37,082 nucleotides of DNA from Steroidobacteraceae bacterium (GCA_025451275.1 JANWKR010000066.1:1-37082), one strand, 5' to 3'. Positions 18,415 through 32,362 are shown, counted from the first letter of the stretch. Numbers and translations are program-made. The notes: generated by a model from the sequence alone, not told the origin.

Positions 18415-18658
18415 GAGTGCGATGCGTGAGAGTGAACGGCCGCAGGGCCTCCGGCACCGGGTCGTAGCCGCCGTGGTTCCAGGGATTACAGCGCAGGAGA
18501 CGCCACAGGCCGAGGCCGGTGCCGCGCACGACGCCGAAGCGCTCGATGGCGACCAGGGCGTACTGCGAGCAGCTCGGATGGAAGCGGCAGCGCGGGCCCA
18601 GGAGCGGGCTCACGGTCCACTGGTAGAGGCGGATCAGGAACGCCGCGACGTGGCGCAT
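18404..18658 (-). CDS. yidD: Membrane protein insertion efficiency factor YidD
   Basis: An 84-residue protein with the family core [20 protein letters not shown] followed by CSQYA and [17 protein letters not shown]. YidD is a small amphipathic inner-membrane-associated protein that assists YidC-dependent insertion. The ATG at 18658 lies inside the 3' end of rnpA (25 bp overlap) and its stop lies inside yidC, so the three genes are translationally linked, as is usual near bacterial origins. Confidence 0.96.
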   Translation of the reverse strand: MRHVAAFLIRLYQWTVSPLLGPRCRFHPSCSQYALVAIERFGVVRGTGLGLWRLLRCNPWNHGGYDPVPEALRPFTLTHRTHEH

Positions 18659-19005
18659 GGCTCACCGACCTTCTTCCACAGGACCGCGAGGCTCGCGTGC
18701 AGCGCCGCGCGTGCGGCCGAGCGCGCCGCCGGGCGCGCGCTTACCACCAGGTCGACCGCCGGCAGCTCGTGCTGATGCACGCGGAAGGATTCGCGGATGA
18801 TGCGCCGCAGGCGGTTGCGCACCACGGAATTGCCGGCGGTCCGCACCGCCACGGCCATCCCCAGGCGCGCCGCGCCCGCATCGTTCTGTGTCGCCGTCAC
18901 CGCGAAGAATCCGTCACCAATACGCCGCCCGCGCGCATAGGCCGCGTCGAAGTCGCTCTTGCGCCGCAGGCGCAGCCGCGCCGGCAGTGTGAGCCGCGCT
19001 GGCAT
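18634..19005 (-). CDS. rnpA: Ribonuclease P protein component
   Basis: A 123-residue basic protein, the cofactor of RNase P that helps the catalytic RNA trim tRNA 5' leaders. The signature [13 protein letters not shown] (RNR motif) is present, as is the N-terminal [18 protein letters not shown]. It lies 52 nt downstream of rpmH and overlaps yidD by 25 bp, the standard rpmH-rnpA-yidD order. The C-terminal tail after [13 protein letters not shown] is short and variable. Confidence 0.95.
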   Translation of the reverse strand: MPARLTLPARLRLRRKSDFDAAYARGRRIGDGFFAVTATQNDAGAARLGMAVAVRTAGNSVVRNRLRRIIRESFRVHQHELPAVDLVVSARPAARSAARAALHASLAVLWKKVGEPCATSRRS

Positions 19006-19057
19006 AGGGCCCTTGCAACTATGGATGGGGGTCGCGCACTGCGCGACCCGTGGCCCG

Positions 19058-19192
19058 CTAGGGTATCAGCTTGCGCCGGCCCTTGGCGCGTCGCCGCGCG
19101 AGCACCTTGCGGCCGTTCTTGGTGGCCATGCGCGCACGGAAGCCATGGGTGCGCTTGCGGCGCACTTTGCTCGGTTGGTAGGTACGCTTCAT
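19058..19192 (-). CDS. rpmH: 50S ribosomal protein L34
   Basis: A 44-residue very basic protein with the universal L34 pattern: [18 protein letters not shown] at the start and [16 protein letters not shown] near the end. It is the first gene of the leftward origin operon (rpmH-rnpA-yidD-yidC). ATG is at 19192 and the TAG stop at 19060-19058. Length and sequence leave no reasonable alternative. Confidence 0.98.
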   Translation of the reverse strand: MKRTYQPSKVRRKRTHGFRARMATKNGRKVLARRRAKGRRKLIP

Positions 19193-19245
19193 GGCGCTTA
19201 AGGCTCCGTGGAACGCTGTCGTGGCGCTTAAAAAAAGGGCGGCAA

Positions 19246-19274
19246 GGCTAAGCCGTTGAGCGCCAAGGTGTCAA
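19246..19274 (-). promoter_or_regulatory. Predicted promoter of rpmH operon
   Basis: Read on the minus strand, a perfect -35 TTGACA (19274-19269) is followed after 17 bp by TTAGCC (19251-19246), a poor -10; shifting by one base gives TAGCCT. The predicted leader to the rpmH ATG is about 45 nt and includes a T-rich stretch. The perfect -35 is the main support. Confidence 0.45.
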
Positions 19275-19364
19275 TACGAAAATCTTCAGCGCGGTCCGCG
19301 ATCGGTATAGACTTCGCAGCCTTTTCCTTAACGTTCTGCAGCAACGTCGCGGAGGCAACGCGCG

Positions 19365-20696
19365 GTGGAAGCTTCGCTTTGGACACGCTGCGTGGGCGCG
19401 TTGGAGGCAGAGCTTCCCGAGCAGCAGTTCAATACCTGGGTGCGGCCGCTGCAAGCCATGGAGGGCAACGGCGCGCTGAAGCTTCTGGCGCCCAACCGCT
19501 TCGTGGTCGACTGGATCAACGCCAACCTGCTGCCCCGCATCGGCGAGCTGCTGCGCGACGAAAGCACCGGCGATGCGCCCATCGTCACGGTCGAGGTCGG
19601 CTCGCGCGTCACGCCGCAGCGCGTCGGCCCGGCCGCCCTGCCCGTGCACGTGCGCCGCGCCGAGGGGCTGGTGGTCGGCGCGCGGCTCAATCCCGACTTC
19701 AGCTTCGTCTCCTTCGTCGAGGGCAAGAGCAACCAGCTCGCCAAGGCGGCCTCGCTCCAGGTCGCGGAAAATCCCGGCCGCGCCTACAACCCGCTGTTCC
19801 TGTACGGCGGCGTCGGGCTGGGCAAGACCCATCTCATGCACTCCATCGCGCACCTGGTGAAGCAGCGCGATCCCGAGGCGCGCATCGCCTACGTGCACTC
19901 GGAGCGCTTCGTCGGCGACATGGTGCGGGCGCTGCAGCACAACTCGATGAACGAGTTCAAGACCGCGTACCGCTCGCTCGATGCACTGCTGATCGACGAC
20001 ATCCAGTTCTTCGCCGGCAAGGAGCGCTCGCAGGAAGAGTTCTTCCACACCTTCAACGAGCTGCTCGAGGGCCAGCACCAGGTGATCCTCACCTGCGACC
20101 GCTACCCGAAGGAAGTCGAGGGGCTCGAGGAGCGTCTCAAGTCGCGCTTCGGCTGGGGGCTGACGGTGGCCATCGAGCCGCCCGAGCTCGAGACCTGCGT
20201 CGCGATCCTCATGACCAAGGCACACTCCGGCGGCGTCAACCTGCCCGAGGAAGTGGCTTTTTTCATTGCGAAACGCATTCGCTCCAACGTGCGCGAGCTG
20301 GAAGGCGCGCTGCGCCGCGTGATCGCCAACTCGCGTTTCACCGGGCGCGCCATCACGCTGGAATTCACCAAGGAAGCGCTCAAGGACCTGCTGTCACTGC
20401 AGGCCAAGCTGGTCACCATCGAGAACATCCAGAAGACCGTCGCGGATTACTACAAGGTGCGCATGGCGGACCTCCTGTCCAAGCGCCGCAGCCGTTCGGT
20501 GGCGCGACCGCGCCAGGTGGCGATGGCGCTCGCCAAGGAGCTCACCAGCCACAGCCTGCCGGAGATCGGCGATGCCTTCGCCGGCCGCGATCACACCACG
20601 GTGCTGCACGCCTGCAAGCGCATCAAAGAGCTGCGCGACACCGAGCAGCGCATGAAGGAAGATTATTCAAACCTGTTAAGAACCCTGGCGGGTTGA
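19365..20696 (+). CDS. dnaA: Chromosomal replication initiator protein DnaA
   Basis: A 443-residue AAA+ initiator that binds DnaA boxes and opens oriC. Domain I (about residues 1-80, [20 protein letters not shown]) is followed by a short domain II linker. The AAA+ domain has Walker A GGVGLGKT (148-155), Walker [10 protein letters not shown] and sensor regions. Domain IV ends with the signature [19 protein letters not shown]. The short linker explains why it is smaller than E. coli DnaA (467). The start is GTG at 19365, with GGAGG at 19351-19355 nine bases upstream; no ATG fits. Transcription may start from TATAGA near 19306, which is only a weak call. Confidence 0.97.
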   Translation: MEASLWTRCVGALEAELPEQQFNTWVRPLQAMEGNGALKLLAPNRFVVDWINANLLPRIGELLRDESTGDAPIVTVEVGSRVTPQRVGPAALPVHVRRAEGLVVGARLNPDFSFVSFVEGKSNQLAKAASLQVAENPGRAYNPLFLYGGVGLGKTHLMHSIAHLVKQRDPEARIAYVHSERFVGDMVRALQHNSMNEFKTAYRSLDALLIDDIQFFAGKERSQEEFFHTFNELLEGQHQVILTCDRYPKEVEGLEERLKSRFGWGLTVAIEPPELETCVAILMTKAHSGGVNLPEEVAFFIAKRIRSNVRELEGALRRVIANSRFTGRAITLEFTKEALKDLLSLQAKLVTIENIQKTVADYYKVRMADLLSKRRSRSVARPRQVAMALAKELTSHSLPEIGDAFAGRDHTTVLHACKRIKELRDTEQRMKEDYSNLLRTLAG

Positions 20697-20915
20697 TGTG
20701 CAGCAGCCTGTGGATTACCTGTGGAGGCAGTTGAGGATAAAGTTATCCACAGGGGGCGCACAGTAGTTCGGCGGGTTCTGGGGCCGGTTGTGAGGCACAA
20801 AAAGTCCCGCAACCAAGTGATCGAACACGACAAGTTTTTTTATGCCCGTAGTTCACAGGCTCTATAGTCTTAATAACTAACTATCCTAGATCTATTAGAG
20901 AAGAGAGTGATCTCC
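20697..20915 (+). other. Putative oriC region (dnaA-dnaN intergenic)
   Basis: This 219-bp gap holds clustered DnaA boxes at its left end, an inverted repeat TTGTGAGGCACAA (20788-20800), a run of T at 20835-20841 and an A/T-rich stretch from 20834 to about 20900 that could serve as unwinding element. The AT-rich part also carries a possible dnaN -10 (TATAGT, 20863-20868). Location between dnaA and dnaN is the classic oriC position. Only one box is a perfect consensus, so the functional origin might extend into neighbouring gaps. Confidence 0.7.
20709..20751 (+). promoter_or_regulatory. DnaA box cluster
   Basis: Three candidate boxes: TGTGGATTA at 20709-20717 (reverse strand TAATCCACA, one mismatch), TGAGGATAA at 20732-20740 (reverse strand TTATCCTCA, one mismatch) and a perfect TTATCCACA at 20743-20751. 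The last two face each other with 2 bp between them. A weaker match, TGTGGAGGC, lies at 20720-20728. Confidence 0.75.
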
Positions 20916-22013
20916 ATGAAGCTCACGGCCACGCGCGAAGATATTCTCGCTCCCCTGCAAAGCGTCATCGGTGTGGTGGAGCGCCGGCAGACCATGCCGG
21001 TGCTGGCGAACGTGCTGCTCGCTGCGCGCGAGAATCGCCTGAGCGTCACGGGCACCGACCTGGAAGTGGAACTGGTTGCCACGAACACGGCCAACGTACA
21101 GCAGGCCGGCGACATCACCGTGCCGGGCAGGAAGCTGCTGGATATTTTCCGCTCGCTGCCGGAAAAGACGAGCGTGACGATCTCGACCGAGGGCGAGCGC
21201 GTCTCGATCCGCGCGGGCCGCAGCCGCTTCACGCTGTCGTCGCTTCCGGCCGCGGAATTCCCGCTGGTCGAGGAGATCAACGCGCAGCAGACCCTCACCC
21301 TTGCGCAGGGTGAGTTCCGGCGCCTGATCGACAAGACGCATTTCTCGATGGCACAGCAGGACGTGCGGTACTACCTCAACGGACTGCTGCTCGAGACCGA
21401 CGGCAAGGCTCTGCGCGCGGTGGCGACCGACGGGCACCGCCTGGCGCTGTGTGAAATGGAGCTGGCCGGCAAGAGCAAGGCAACCCATCAGGTGATCGTG
21501 CCCCGCAAGGGCGTGCTCGAGCTGCAGCGAATCCTGGGAACCGAAGGTAATATTGAGCTGGCGGTGGGTACAAATCACGTTCGCTGCCAGATCGGCGACA
21601 TTCGCTTCACTTCGAAGCTGATCGATGGTCGTTTCCCGGAGTACGGCCGGGTCATTCCCAATGCCCCGCCGCGCACAGTCGAGGCCGATCGTGAAACTCT
21701 GCGCCAGGCCCTGCAGCGCACGGCGATCCTGTCCAACGAGAAGTACCGCGGCATCCGTCTGACCGCCCGGCCGGATCTCCTCACCCTCCAGGCTCACAAC
21801 CCCGAGCAGGAGGAAGCTGAGGACCAGGTCGAGGTGTCGTACAAGGGCGAGGAAGTCGAGATCGGCTTCAACGTCAATTACCTTCTGGATGCTCTGGCCG
21901 CGATCGAGGGGGACAAGGTCCAGATCGGCCTTACCGACTCGAACAGCAGCTGCCTGATTCATGCCCCGGGCACCACGCACACCCGCTACGTCGTCATGCC
22001 GATGAGGCTCTGA
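20916..22013 (+). CDS. dnaN: DNA polymerase III subunit beta (sliding clamp)
   Basis: A 365-residue protein, almost exactly the E. coli length (366), forming the dimeric ring that tethers Pol III to DNA. It shows the three-fold clamp layout, with recognisable segments MKLTATREDILAPLQSVIGV, RAVATDGHRLALCEME and the C-terminal YVVMPMRL, the usual clamp ending. ATG 20916 is preferred to a GTG at 20907 because the mature sequence aligns from MKLT and a GAGAG purine stretch sits about 8 nt upstream. Codon usage is less GC-extreme than in neighbouring genes such as glnA. Confidence 0.97.
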   Translation: MKLTATREDILAPLQSVIGVVERRQTMPVLANVLLAARENRLSVTGTDLEVELVATNTANVQQAGDITVPGRKLLDIFRSLPEKTSVTISTEGERVSIRAGRSRFTLSSLPAAEFPLVEEINAQQTLTLAQGEFRRLIDKTHFSMAQQDVRYYLNGLLLETDGKALRAVATDGHRLALCEMELAGKSKATHQVIVPRKGVLELQRILGTEGNIELAVGTNHVRCQIGDIRFTSKLIDGRFPEYGRVIPNAPPRTVEADRETLRQALQRTAILSNEKYRGIRLTARPDLLTLQAHNPEQEEAEDQVEVSYKGEEVEIGFNVNYLLDALAAIEGDKVQIGLTDSNSSCLIHAPGTTHTRYVVMPMRL

Positions 22014-22416
22014 GCCTCTCGCCCACAGCTGCGGCAGTCCCAGGCGGAGAGCGCTCCGCAGCCCGTCTCATGCTGGCCTTCCGAAGTCGTGTGGCGAAGC
22101 GTCGAGGTCACGGGCGAGCCGCCCTCTCGTCTCTCCAGGTGGATGCTCTACAGCTCGTCGTCCCGCTGTATGGGATCACGCCCTCGCGGGCAGCTCAGGC
22201 AGGCGGAGGAACCTCGGTGGCACCGGGATGCACCGGAACCGGACCGTGCCAGGCGCGGAGTCGCCCTCGGGGCCCTGTGCAGGTCTTACCGACCAGGCCG
22301 ATGGGTCGCGCTGCTGTGCGAGGCGGTACGACGACGCGTCAGATCTCGCGACGCCCTCAGCGCACCGCAGCCCGGGGACGCCGAATCACTCGCTCGACCG
22401 ACCGGAACTACCCGCT

Positions 22417-22432
22417 TGTTCCACGTGGAACA
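22417..22432. other. parS centromere site 1
   Basis: A perfect 16-bp palindrome TGTTCCACGTGGAACA. This equals the chromosomal parS consensus used by ParB in Pseudomonas and relatives (Bacillus form TGTTTCACGTGAAACA). It lies about 1.7 kb right of the DnaA boxes, where ParB loading sites are expected. Confidence 0.9.
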
Positions 22433-22575
22433 GCCGCGCCGTCACACGGCCCTTTGCCGGTTGCCAGACCAACTGGCTGGGCACCCGGGCGGACTTCCAG
22501 TTCCGATGCCACACGCCCATGACGGCGCGCCGTGCCGACGATGTCGAAGGTCGGCGTTACCATGTTGGCATTCCC

Positions 22576-22591
22576 GGTTCCACGTGGAACA
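22576..22591. other. parS centromere site 2
   Basis: GGTTCCACGTGGAACA: the 14-bp core GTTCCACGTGGAAC is perfect and only the outer first base deviates from the 16-bp palindrome. It lies 159 bp from site 1. Confidence 0.88.
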
Positions 22592-22965
22592 TCGCCGCAG
22601 CGGGCTTGGCCGTGGAGTACGGCAGTTCGCCAGACGCGTGCCAGACAGTCCTATGATGGCGGCCCTCCAATGAGCGCAGCTACAACGCCCCTCAGGATCC
22701 CCAGCACGACGGCGATCATCCCCGTCGCACGCCGATCATTTCCAACCGCCGTGGCACGGTGCTACCTCTCTACGTCCAGACCGCCTCACGCAGGCGAGCG
22801 CCGGTCGTTGGCCGGGCGGTCTGCCTGGGCTGGCCGCAGACCGGCGGTGCGCGCGTCGCAGGACGTCGGCCAGGGATGGCGCGGCGACCGCCACGCGGCC
22901 GATCCGAGGAGGACAGGTCGCCCGTGGAACGCATCCTCACCCCGAGGCGCATTGGTGCGAATGCC

Positions 22966-23999
22966 ATGAGCCTGGGCACCCTCGCCATTTCGGATCTGCG
23001 CTGCATTGAGCAGGCGGAGGTCGAGCTGACTCCTGGGCTGACGCTCCTGTGGGGTGAGAACGGATCAGGCAAGACTTCCGTGCTCGAGGCCATCTTCCTG
23101 CTCGGTCGCGGACGATCGTTCCGGACTAGGAACAATGAGCGCTTGATCAGGCGTGGAACGGATCGCCTGCGAATCGTTGGACAGGTCTCGGCCGCAGGGG
23201 ACGCCATGCAAGCCGTGGGTTTCGAAGCCTCGCGTACGGGCACCACGGCGCGCATCGGAGGACGCCCCGCTCAGTCACTTGCCGAGCTGTCGCAGGCCTT
23301 TCCCGTCCAGGCCATCGAGCCCGGCGTGCATCGGCTGGTGGAGGAAGGCGGTTATCGCCGGCGCCGCTGGATGGATTGGGCGGTGTTCCACGTGGAACCT
23401 CAGTTCATGGACACCTGGGTGCGGTACCAGCGAGCGCTCCGTCAGCGCAACGCTGCTCTCAAGACTGACCCAGCTCAGGCACCTGCCTGGGACCCTGAGC
23501 TCGCCCGGCTCGGCGAGGTCATTGCAGAGTCGCGCCGTATCTTCCTTGATCGAATGCAGCCGTACTGGGCGACAGCCGTGGCCGATCTGAGCGGACTCCC
23601 GGTCACCCTGCATTACCTGCGGGGATGGAATCTGGAGCACTCGCTGACCGAAGCGCTCACGGGCTCTCGTGCGCGTGACGAGCTCCGGCAGCTCACGCAC
23701 GCCGGGCCCCACCGAGCCGACGTGGCGGTGCGTCTGCATGGGCGGCCGGCACGCGAGGTGCTCTCGCGCGGCCAGCAGAAACTGGTCGCGGTCGCCATGA
23801 CCCTCGCGCAACTGCGCCTTCTGCAGGACCAGACTCAGACCACTCCAACGCTGCTCCTCGATGACCCTGCCGCCGAGCTGGATGTGGAGCGTTTGCAGCG
23901 TTTCATCGCCGAAGTTGCCAAGCTCAGATGTCAGCTCGTTGTCACTTCTTTGCAGGCCGAATCGCGTCTTTTCGGTACGCCTGAACGCACGTTCCAAGT

Positions 24000-24027
<28 letters not shown>
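22966..24027 (+). CDS. recF: DNA replication and repair protein RecF
   Basis: A 353-residue SMC-like ATPase that helps load RecA at gaps, with RecO and RecR. Walker A is WGENGSGKTSVLEA near residue 30, the signature is LSRGQQKLVAVAMTLAQ and Walker B is TLLLDDPAAELD. The conserved FHVE segment (AVFHVEPQF) is encoded by DNA that also forms parS site 3. ATG 22966 gives the canonical MSLGTLAISDLRCIE start, but a GTG at 22924 in the same frame follows a strong AGGAGG and would add 14 residues, so the start is not certain. The last codons overlap the predicted gyrB promoter. Confidence 0.95.
23384..23399. other. parS centromere site 3, inside recF
   Basis: TGTTCCACGTGGAACC: perfect 14-bp core with one outer-base deviation, within the recF coding sequence. 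In frame it encodes V-F-H-V-E-P. It lies 808 bp from site 2. Confidence 0.85.
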
Positions 24028-28191
<4,164 letters not shown>

Positions 28192-28297
28192 ATGGCAGAC
28201 CTATTCGAGCCTATTAGCCCAATAGCAAGACAATCGCTCGTCAGACGACCACAATCGTTCCAGTAACGAGCGGCTGAGCGGTAAATCGTGGGGCTTA

Positions 28298-29059
28298 CTA
28301 GGACTCGTGCGGCGCCAGGCTCTGCACGGTGGCCTCGACCCACGCCTGGATCTCCTCGTTCACCGCACGCACCTCGCGGCCATGCGGGTCGAACGGGCGC
28401 CCGATCACCACCCGCACCGTGCCGGGCTTCTTCATGAGCCCGCGCCGCGGCCAGTAGAAGCCGGCATTGTGCGCGACCGGCACGATGAGGCGCCCCGTCT
28501 CCTGCGCGAGCAGCGTGCCGCTCACACCATAGCGGCGCGTCTCGCCGATAGGCATGCGCGTGCCCTCGGGGAAGATCATCACCCAGGCGCCCTCGGCGAG
28601 CCGCTGCTTGCCCTGCTCGACCACCTGCGACACGGCCGTATGGCCGGCCTTGCGGTCGATGGCGATGGCGTGCATCTGGCGCACGCCGAGGCCGACCACC
28701 GGGATCCACAGCAGCTCGCGCTTCAGCACCCACACCTGGCGCGGGAAGAGCACCATCATCGCCATGGTTTCCCACGACGAGGAGTGCTTCCACAGCGCGA
28801 TATGGGCGCCTTCCGGGAGCGCCTCGCCCTCCACCCGGTAGTCCAGGCCGCAGCTCCACTTCAGCACCCACAGCACGCCCGCACCGTAGATGCGTACCAG
28901 CGCGAAGCGGCGCGGAAAAGGCAGGAACGCGCACGCGATCACGAACGGGATGGCGTAGAGGAAGGTCCAGGCGAACAGGAACCCGGTGAAGAACAACGAG
29001 CCGAGGAACTGCAGTGGCGCGACGCGCCAGCGCGCGCGGCTGCGGAGCGCGGTGCTCAA
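28298..29059 (-). CDS. plsC: 1-acyl-sn-glycerol-3-phosphate acyltransferase (PlsC family)
   Basis: A 253-residue membrane-bound acyltransferase that makes phosphatidic acid from lysophosphatidate. An N-terminal membrane segment (LGSLFFTGFLFAWTFLYAIP) precedes motif I KHSSSWET (HX4E form), motif II around LLWIPVVGLGVR and motif III FPEGTR. The start is TTG at 29059 and overlaps the glyS stop (TTGA), so expression depends on coupling to glyS. There is no ATG before the membrane segment. Third gene of glyQ-glyS-plsC. The symbol is a family-level assignment. Confidence 0.87.
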   Translation of the reverse strand: MSTALRSRARWRVAPLQFLGSLFFTGFLFAWTFLYAIPFVIACAFLPFPRRFALVRIYGAGVLWVLKWSCGLDYRVEGEALPEGAHIALWKHSSSWETMAMMVLFPRQVWVLKRELLWIPVVGLGVRQMHAIAIDRKAGHTAVSQVVEQGKQRLAEGAWVMIFPEGTRMPIGETRRYGVSGTLLAQETGRLIVPVAHNAGFYWPRRGLMKKPGTVRVVIGRPFDPHGREVRAVNEEIQAWVEATVQSLAPHES

Positions 29060-31230
29060 CCGGGCAGCCGCGACAGGTCGGCGACGCCGGAGAAGAACCC
29101 CTGCAGCTGCGCGAGCAGCGTCAGGCGGTTGGCGCGCAGCTGCGGGTTCTCGTCCATGACCATGACCTGATCGAAGAATGCATCGACCACCGGGCGCAGC
29201 TGGGCGAGGGTGCCGAGCGCCCCGGCGTACTGGCGCTGCGCGGTGGCGGCGGCCACCGAGTCGCGCAGCGCGCGCATGGAGTCGAACAGGCGCACCTCGG
29301 CCTGCTCGCGCAGCTGCTCGACGTCCACCTCGCGCGCCGGGGCGGCGTTGGCCTTGCGCAGGATGTTGGCGATGCGCTTGTTGGCGGCGGTCAGGCTCGC
29401 AGCCTCCGGCAGCTCGAGGAAGGTGCTGAGCGCCTTGAGCCGCGCGTCGAAGTCCAGCGGCGAGGCGGGGCGCGCGGCGAGCACCGCGTCGAACATCTCG
29501 GTGCTGACCGGTGCGCGCCCCGGCGTCTGCGCACCATCCAGGTAGTAGGCGCGCAGCCGCTCCATGAGGAAGTCGTAGATCTCGGTGGCCGTATCAGGCG
29601 CAGGGGCGGCTGCCGCGGCGGCCTTGCCTGCCGCCGGCGCAGCAGTATCCGCACTCGGGGCCGCCGCGCGCAGCCGCTCGATGTCGGCACGCACGGCGGC
29701 GAGCGCCTGGCCGATGTGTGCCTTCAGGTCCAGGTCCAGGCCCTTCTCGATGAGGATGCGCTGCACGCCGAGTGCTGCGCGGCGCAGGCCGAACGGGTCC
29801 TTGGTGCCCGAGGGCCTGCCGCCGATGGCGAAGATTCCCGCCAGCGTGTCGAGCTTGTCGGCGATGGCGAGCGCGAGCCCGGTGCGGGTCGTCGGCAGCG
29901 CATCACCCGCGCCGCGCGGCAGGTAGTGCTCGCGGATCGCGAGCGCGACCTCCTGTCCTTCGCCGTCGGCCTGCGCGTAGTAGGTTCCCATGACGCCCTG
30001 CAGCTCGGGGAACTCGCCCACCATGGCGGTCAGCAGGTCGCACTTGCACAGGTCCGCTGCGCGCTGCGCGTTCTCGCGCGAGCCGCCGATCGCGACCGCG
30101 ATGTCGCCGGCGAGCCGGCGCACGCGGCGTGTCTTGTCACCGAGCGAGCCGAGCTGCGCCTGGAAGGTCACGGCATCGAGGGACGCCAGGCGCACCGCGA
30201 GCGGCTGCTTCCGGTCCTGCTCCCAGAAGAACGCCGCATCGGCCAGGCGCGGGCGCACCACGCGCTCATTGCCGGCGCGCACCTTGGCCGGATCGCGGCT
30301 CTCGATGTTGCTCACGGTGATGAACGCCGGCAGCAGCGTCCCGGCATCGCTCTCCACCGGGAAGTAACGCTGGTGATCCTCGAGGGTCGAGATCAGCACC
30401 TCGCGCGGCAGCTTCAGGAAGCGCTCCTCGAAGCCGCCGGCGAGGGGCACCGGCCACTCGACCAGCGCCGTCACCTCATCGAGCAGCGCATCGCTCATCA
30501 GCGCCCGGCCGTTGAGGCTCGCCGCCACCGCGGTCACGCCCGCGCGGATGCGCTCGCGCCGCACGGCGAAGTCCGCGACCACGTGGCCGCGCTCGAGAAG
30601 CGTCCTCTCGTAGGCGCCCGGGGACGCGAGTGCCAGCGGGCGCGGTGCGTGGAAGCGGTGGCCGTGGGTGTGCCGCCCGGCAGCCGTCTCGAGCAGCGTC
30701 GCCGGCACTACGTCACGGCCGTACAGCATCACCACCCAGTGCACCGGCCGCACGAACAGCGCCTGGCCCTCGCCCCAGTGCATGCGGCGCGGGATGGGCA
30801 GCGCATCGAGCGCGCCCTGCACGATCCCGGGCAGCAGATCGGCCGCGCGGGCGCCGGCACGGGTGCCCTCGAAGTACAGGAACGTGCCCTTGCCCTCCGC
30901 GACCCGTCCGAGCGTGTCGAGCGGGACGCCGCAGCTCTCGGCGAAGGCGAGCGCGGCGCGTGTGGGGACGCCTGCGGCATCGAATGCGGCGCTCAGCGGC
31001 GGCCCGCGGCGCTTGAGGTTCTGCGGCGGCTGCTCCGCGGCGAGCCGCTTCACCAGGACCGCGAGGCGCCGCGGCGTGGCGAAGCCGGTGACCTCGCCGT
31101 GCGCCAGCCCCGCCTTGCCCAGAGCGGTGCGCACGCCGGTGACGAACGCCTCCGACAGTGTGCGCAGGGCTTTCGGCGGCAGCTCCTCGGTGCCGATCTC
31201 GGCCAGGAAATCGTGGTGCGCGCTGCTCAT
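29056..31230 (-). CDS. glyS: Glycyl-tRNA synthetase beta subunit
   Basis: A 724-residue beta subunit of the alpha2-beta2 bacterial glycyl-tRNA synthetase, responsible for tRNA recognition. It starts with [20 protein letters not shown] and contains [13 protein letters not shown] and [20 protein letters not shown], family signatures. An Ala/Pro-rich low-complexity insert (about residues 518-546) lies before the [14 protein letters not shown] block and accounts for the greater length than E. coli GlyS (689). The C-terminal anticodon-binding-like domain ends [23 protein letters not shown] at 31230 overlaps the glyQ stop (ATGA). Confidence 0.96.
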   Translation of the reverse strand: MSSAHHDFLAEIGTEELPPKALRTLSEAFVTGVRTALGKAGLAHGEVTGFATPRRLAVLVKRLAAEQPPQNLKRRGPPLSAAFDAAGVPTRAALAFAESCGVPLDTLGRVAEGKGTFLYFEGTRAGARAADLLPGIVQGALDALPIPRRMHWGEGQALFVRPVHWVVMLYGRDVVPATLLETAAGRHTHGHRFHAPRPLALASPGAYERTLLERGHVVADFAVRRERIRAGVTAVAASLNGRALMSDALLDEVTALVEWPVPLAGGFEERFLKLPREVLISTLEDHQRYFPVESDAGTLLPAFITVSNIESRDPAKVRAGNERVVRPRLADAAFFWEQDRKQPLAVRLASLDAVTFQAQLGSLGDKTRRVRRLAGDIAVAIGGSRENAQRAADLCKCDLLTAMVGEFPELQGVMGTYYAQADGEGQEVALAIREHYLPRGAGDALPTTRTGLALAIADKLDTLAGIFAIGGRPSGTKDPFGLRRAALGVQRILIEKGLDLDLKAHIGQALAAVRADIERLRAAAPSADTAAPAAGKAAAAAAPAPDTATEIYDFLMERLRAYYLDGAQTPGRAPVSTEMFDAVLAARPASPLDFDARLKALSTFLELPEAASLTAANKRIANILRKANAAPAREVDVEQLREQAEVRLFDSMRALRDSVAAATAQRQYAGALGTLAQLRPVVDAFFDQVMVMDENPQLRANRLTLLAQLQGFFSGVADLSRLPG

Positions 31231-32174
31231 GCGCTCGCCCGCGGGATGGCGGTATTGGCCTGCGGGGCGGCGGGCGCCTTGAGCAGCGGAAAGCCGAGCG
31301 CCTCGCGGCTGGCGAGGTAGGCGCGGGCCACGGCGCTCGCGAGCGTGCGCACCCGCAGGATGTAACGCTGCCGCTCGGTGACCGAGATGGCGCGCCGCGC
31401 GTCCAGAAGGTTGAAGGTGTGCGAGGCCTTGAGCACCTGCTCGTACGCCGGCAGCGGCAGCTGCGCCTCGAGCAGGCTCTGGCACAGGCGCTCGTGGTCC
31501 GCGAAGTGGCGCAGCAGCATCTCGACGTCGGCGCGCTCGAAGTTGAAGGCGGACTGCTCGACCTCGTTCTGGTGGAACACGTCGCCGTAGGTGACGCGGC
31601 CCGACGGCCCCTCGCTCCAGAGGATGTCGTAGATGCTCTCGACGCCCTGCAGGTACATGGCGAGCCGCTCGAGCCCGTAGGTGATCTCGCCCGTCACCGG
31701 GCGGCAGTCGAGGCCGCCGACCTGCTGGAAGTAGGTGAACTGCGTGATCTCCATGCCGTTCAGCCACACCTCCCAGCCGAGGCCCCACGCTCCGAGGGTG
31801 GGTGACTCCCAGTTGTCCTCGACGAAGCGCACGTCGTGCACCAGCGGGTCGAGGCCGAGCGCGGCGAGGCTGCCGAGGTACAGATCCAGGATCGGCAGCG
31901 GCGAGGGCTTGATGACCACCTGGTACTGGTAATAGTGCTGCAGCCGGAACGGGTTCTCGCCGTAGCGGCCGTCGGTCGGGCGGCGCGAGGGCTGGACGTA
32001 GGCGGCGCGCCACGGCTCCGGGCCCACCGCGCGCAGGAAAGTCGCGGTGTGGAAGGTGCCGGCGCCGACCTCCATGTCGTACGGCTCCAGCAGCACGCAG
32101 CCTTCCTTAGCCCAGTAGTGATCGAGCGTGAAGATCAGCTCCTGGAAGGTGCGCGGCGCGCGGCCGATTTTCAT
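31227..32174 (-). CDS. glyQ: Glycyl-tRNA synthetase alpha subunit
   Basis: A 315-residue catalytic subunit that activates glycine and charges tRNA-Gly together with GlyS. Characteristic segments are [60 protein letters not shown] and [20 protein letters not shown]. Length is close to E. coli GlyQ (303). ATG 32174 is preceded by GGGAG at about 5 nt. A longer frame to 32423 has no homology and crosses the likely promoter. It overlaps glyS by 4 bp. Confidence 0.97.
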   Translation of the reverse strand: MKIGRAPRTFQELIFTLDHYWAKEGCVLLEPYDMEVGAGTFHTATFLRAVGPEPWRAAYVQPSRRPTDGRYGENPFRLQHYYQYQVVIKPSPLPILDLYLGSLAALGLDPLVHDVRFVEDNWESPTLGAWGLGWEVWLNGMEITQFTYFQQVGGLDCRPVTGEITYGLERLAMYLQGVESIYDILWSEGPSGRVTYGDVFHQNEVEQSAFNFERADVEMLLRHFADHERLCQSLLEAQLPLPAYEQVLKASHTFNLLDARRAISVTERQRYILRVRTLASAVARAYLASREALGFPLLKAPAAPQANTAIPRASA

Positions 32175-32203
32175 GAGCGCTCCCGTGCCGTAAAGAGCGC
32201 GCG

Positions 32204-32209
32204 AGTATA
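32204..32209 (-). promoter_or_regulatory. Possible -10 element of glyQ promoter
   Basis: TATACT on the minus strand, about 30 nt upstream of the glyQ start, matches five of six bases of the sigma-70 -10. No good -35 was seen at 16-18 bp, so it is only a candidate. Confidence 0.35.
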
Positions 32210-32362
32210 CGGCGCAAGTCCCGCGCGGGGGACGCTGCGACTTCGGCCTCCCAGGAGCAAGAAGCCCGCTGCGATCCACGCGGCACGCAGACACACCTTG
32301 CACCAAAACAGAGCACACGGCGGGCACGCGCCGAGCCTGGAATGGCGGCAGCTCTGCCTTTC

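Larger units (their letters stand above)
22014..22965 (+). other. Long dnaN-recF intergenic region carrying parS sites
   Basis: About 950 bp with no convincing gene. Frames open here show no recognisable domain, no good ribosome binding site and unlikely composition (Arg/Pro/Ser-rich). The features seen are two near-perfect parS palindromes (22417-22432 and 22576-22591) and, at the right end, a GAGGAGGA stretch (22906-22913) before recF. dnaN and recF are usually much closer, so the region may be devoted to ParB loading, or may contain remnants of a lost gene. Confidence 0.6.

Noticed and set aside
22070-22673. Overlapping plus-strand frames of 140-194 codons in the dnaN-recF gap
   Set aside because: They have an unlikely Arg/Pro/Ser-rich composition, no domain and no convincing ribosome binding site. 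The FHVE strings in them come from parS read as codons.
28235-28272. Inverted repeat CGCTCGT/ACGAGCG after gyrB as a terminator
   Set aside because: The arms are only 7 bp with a 24-nt loop and no T run, so termination by this structure is not supported.
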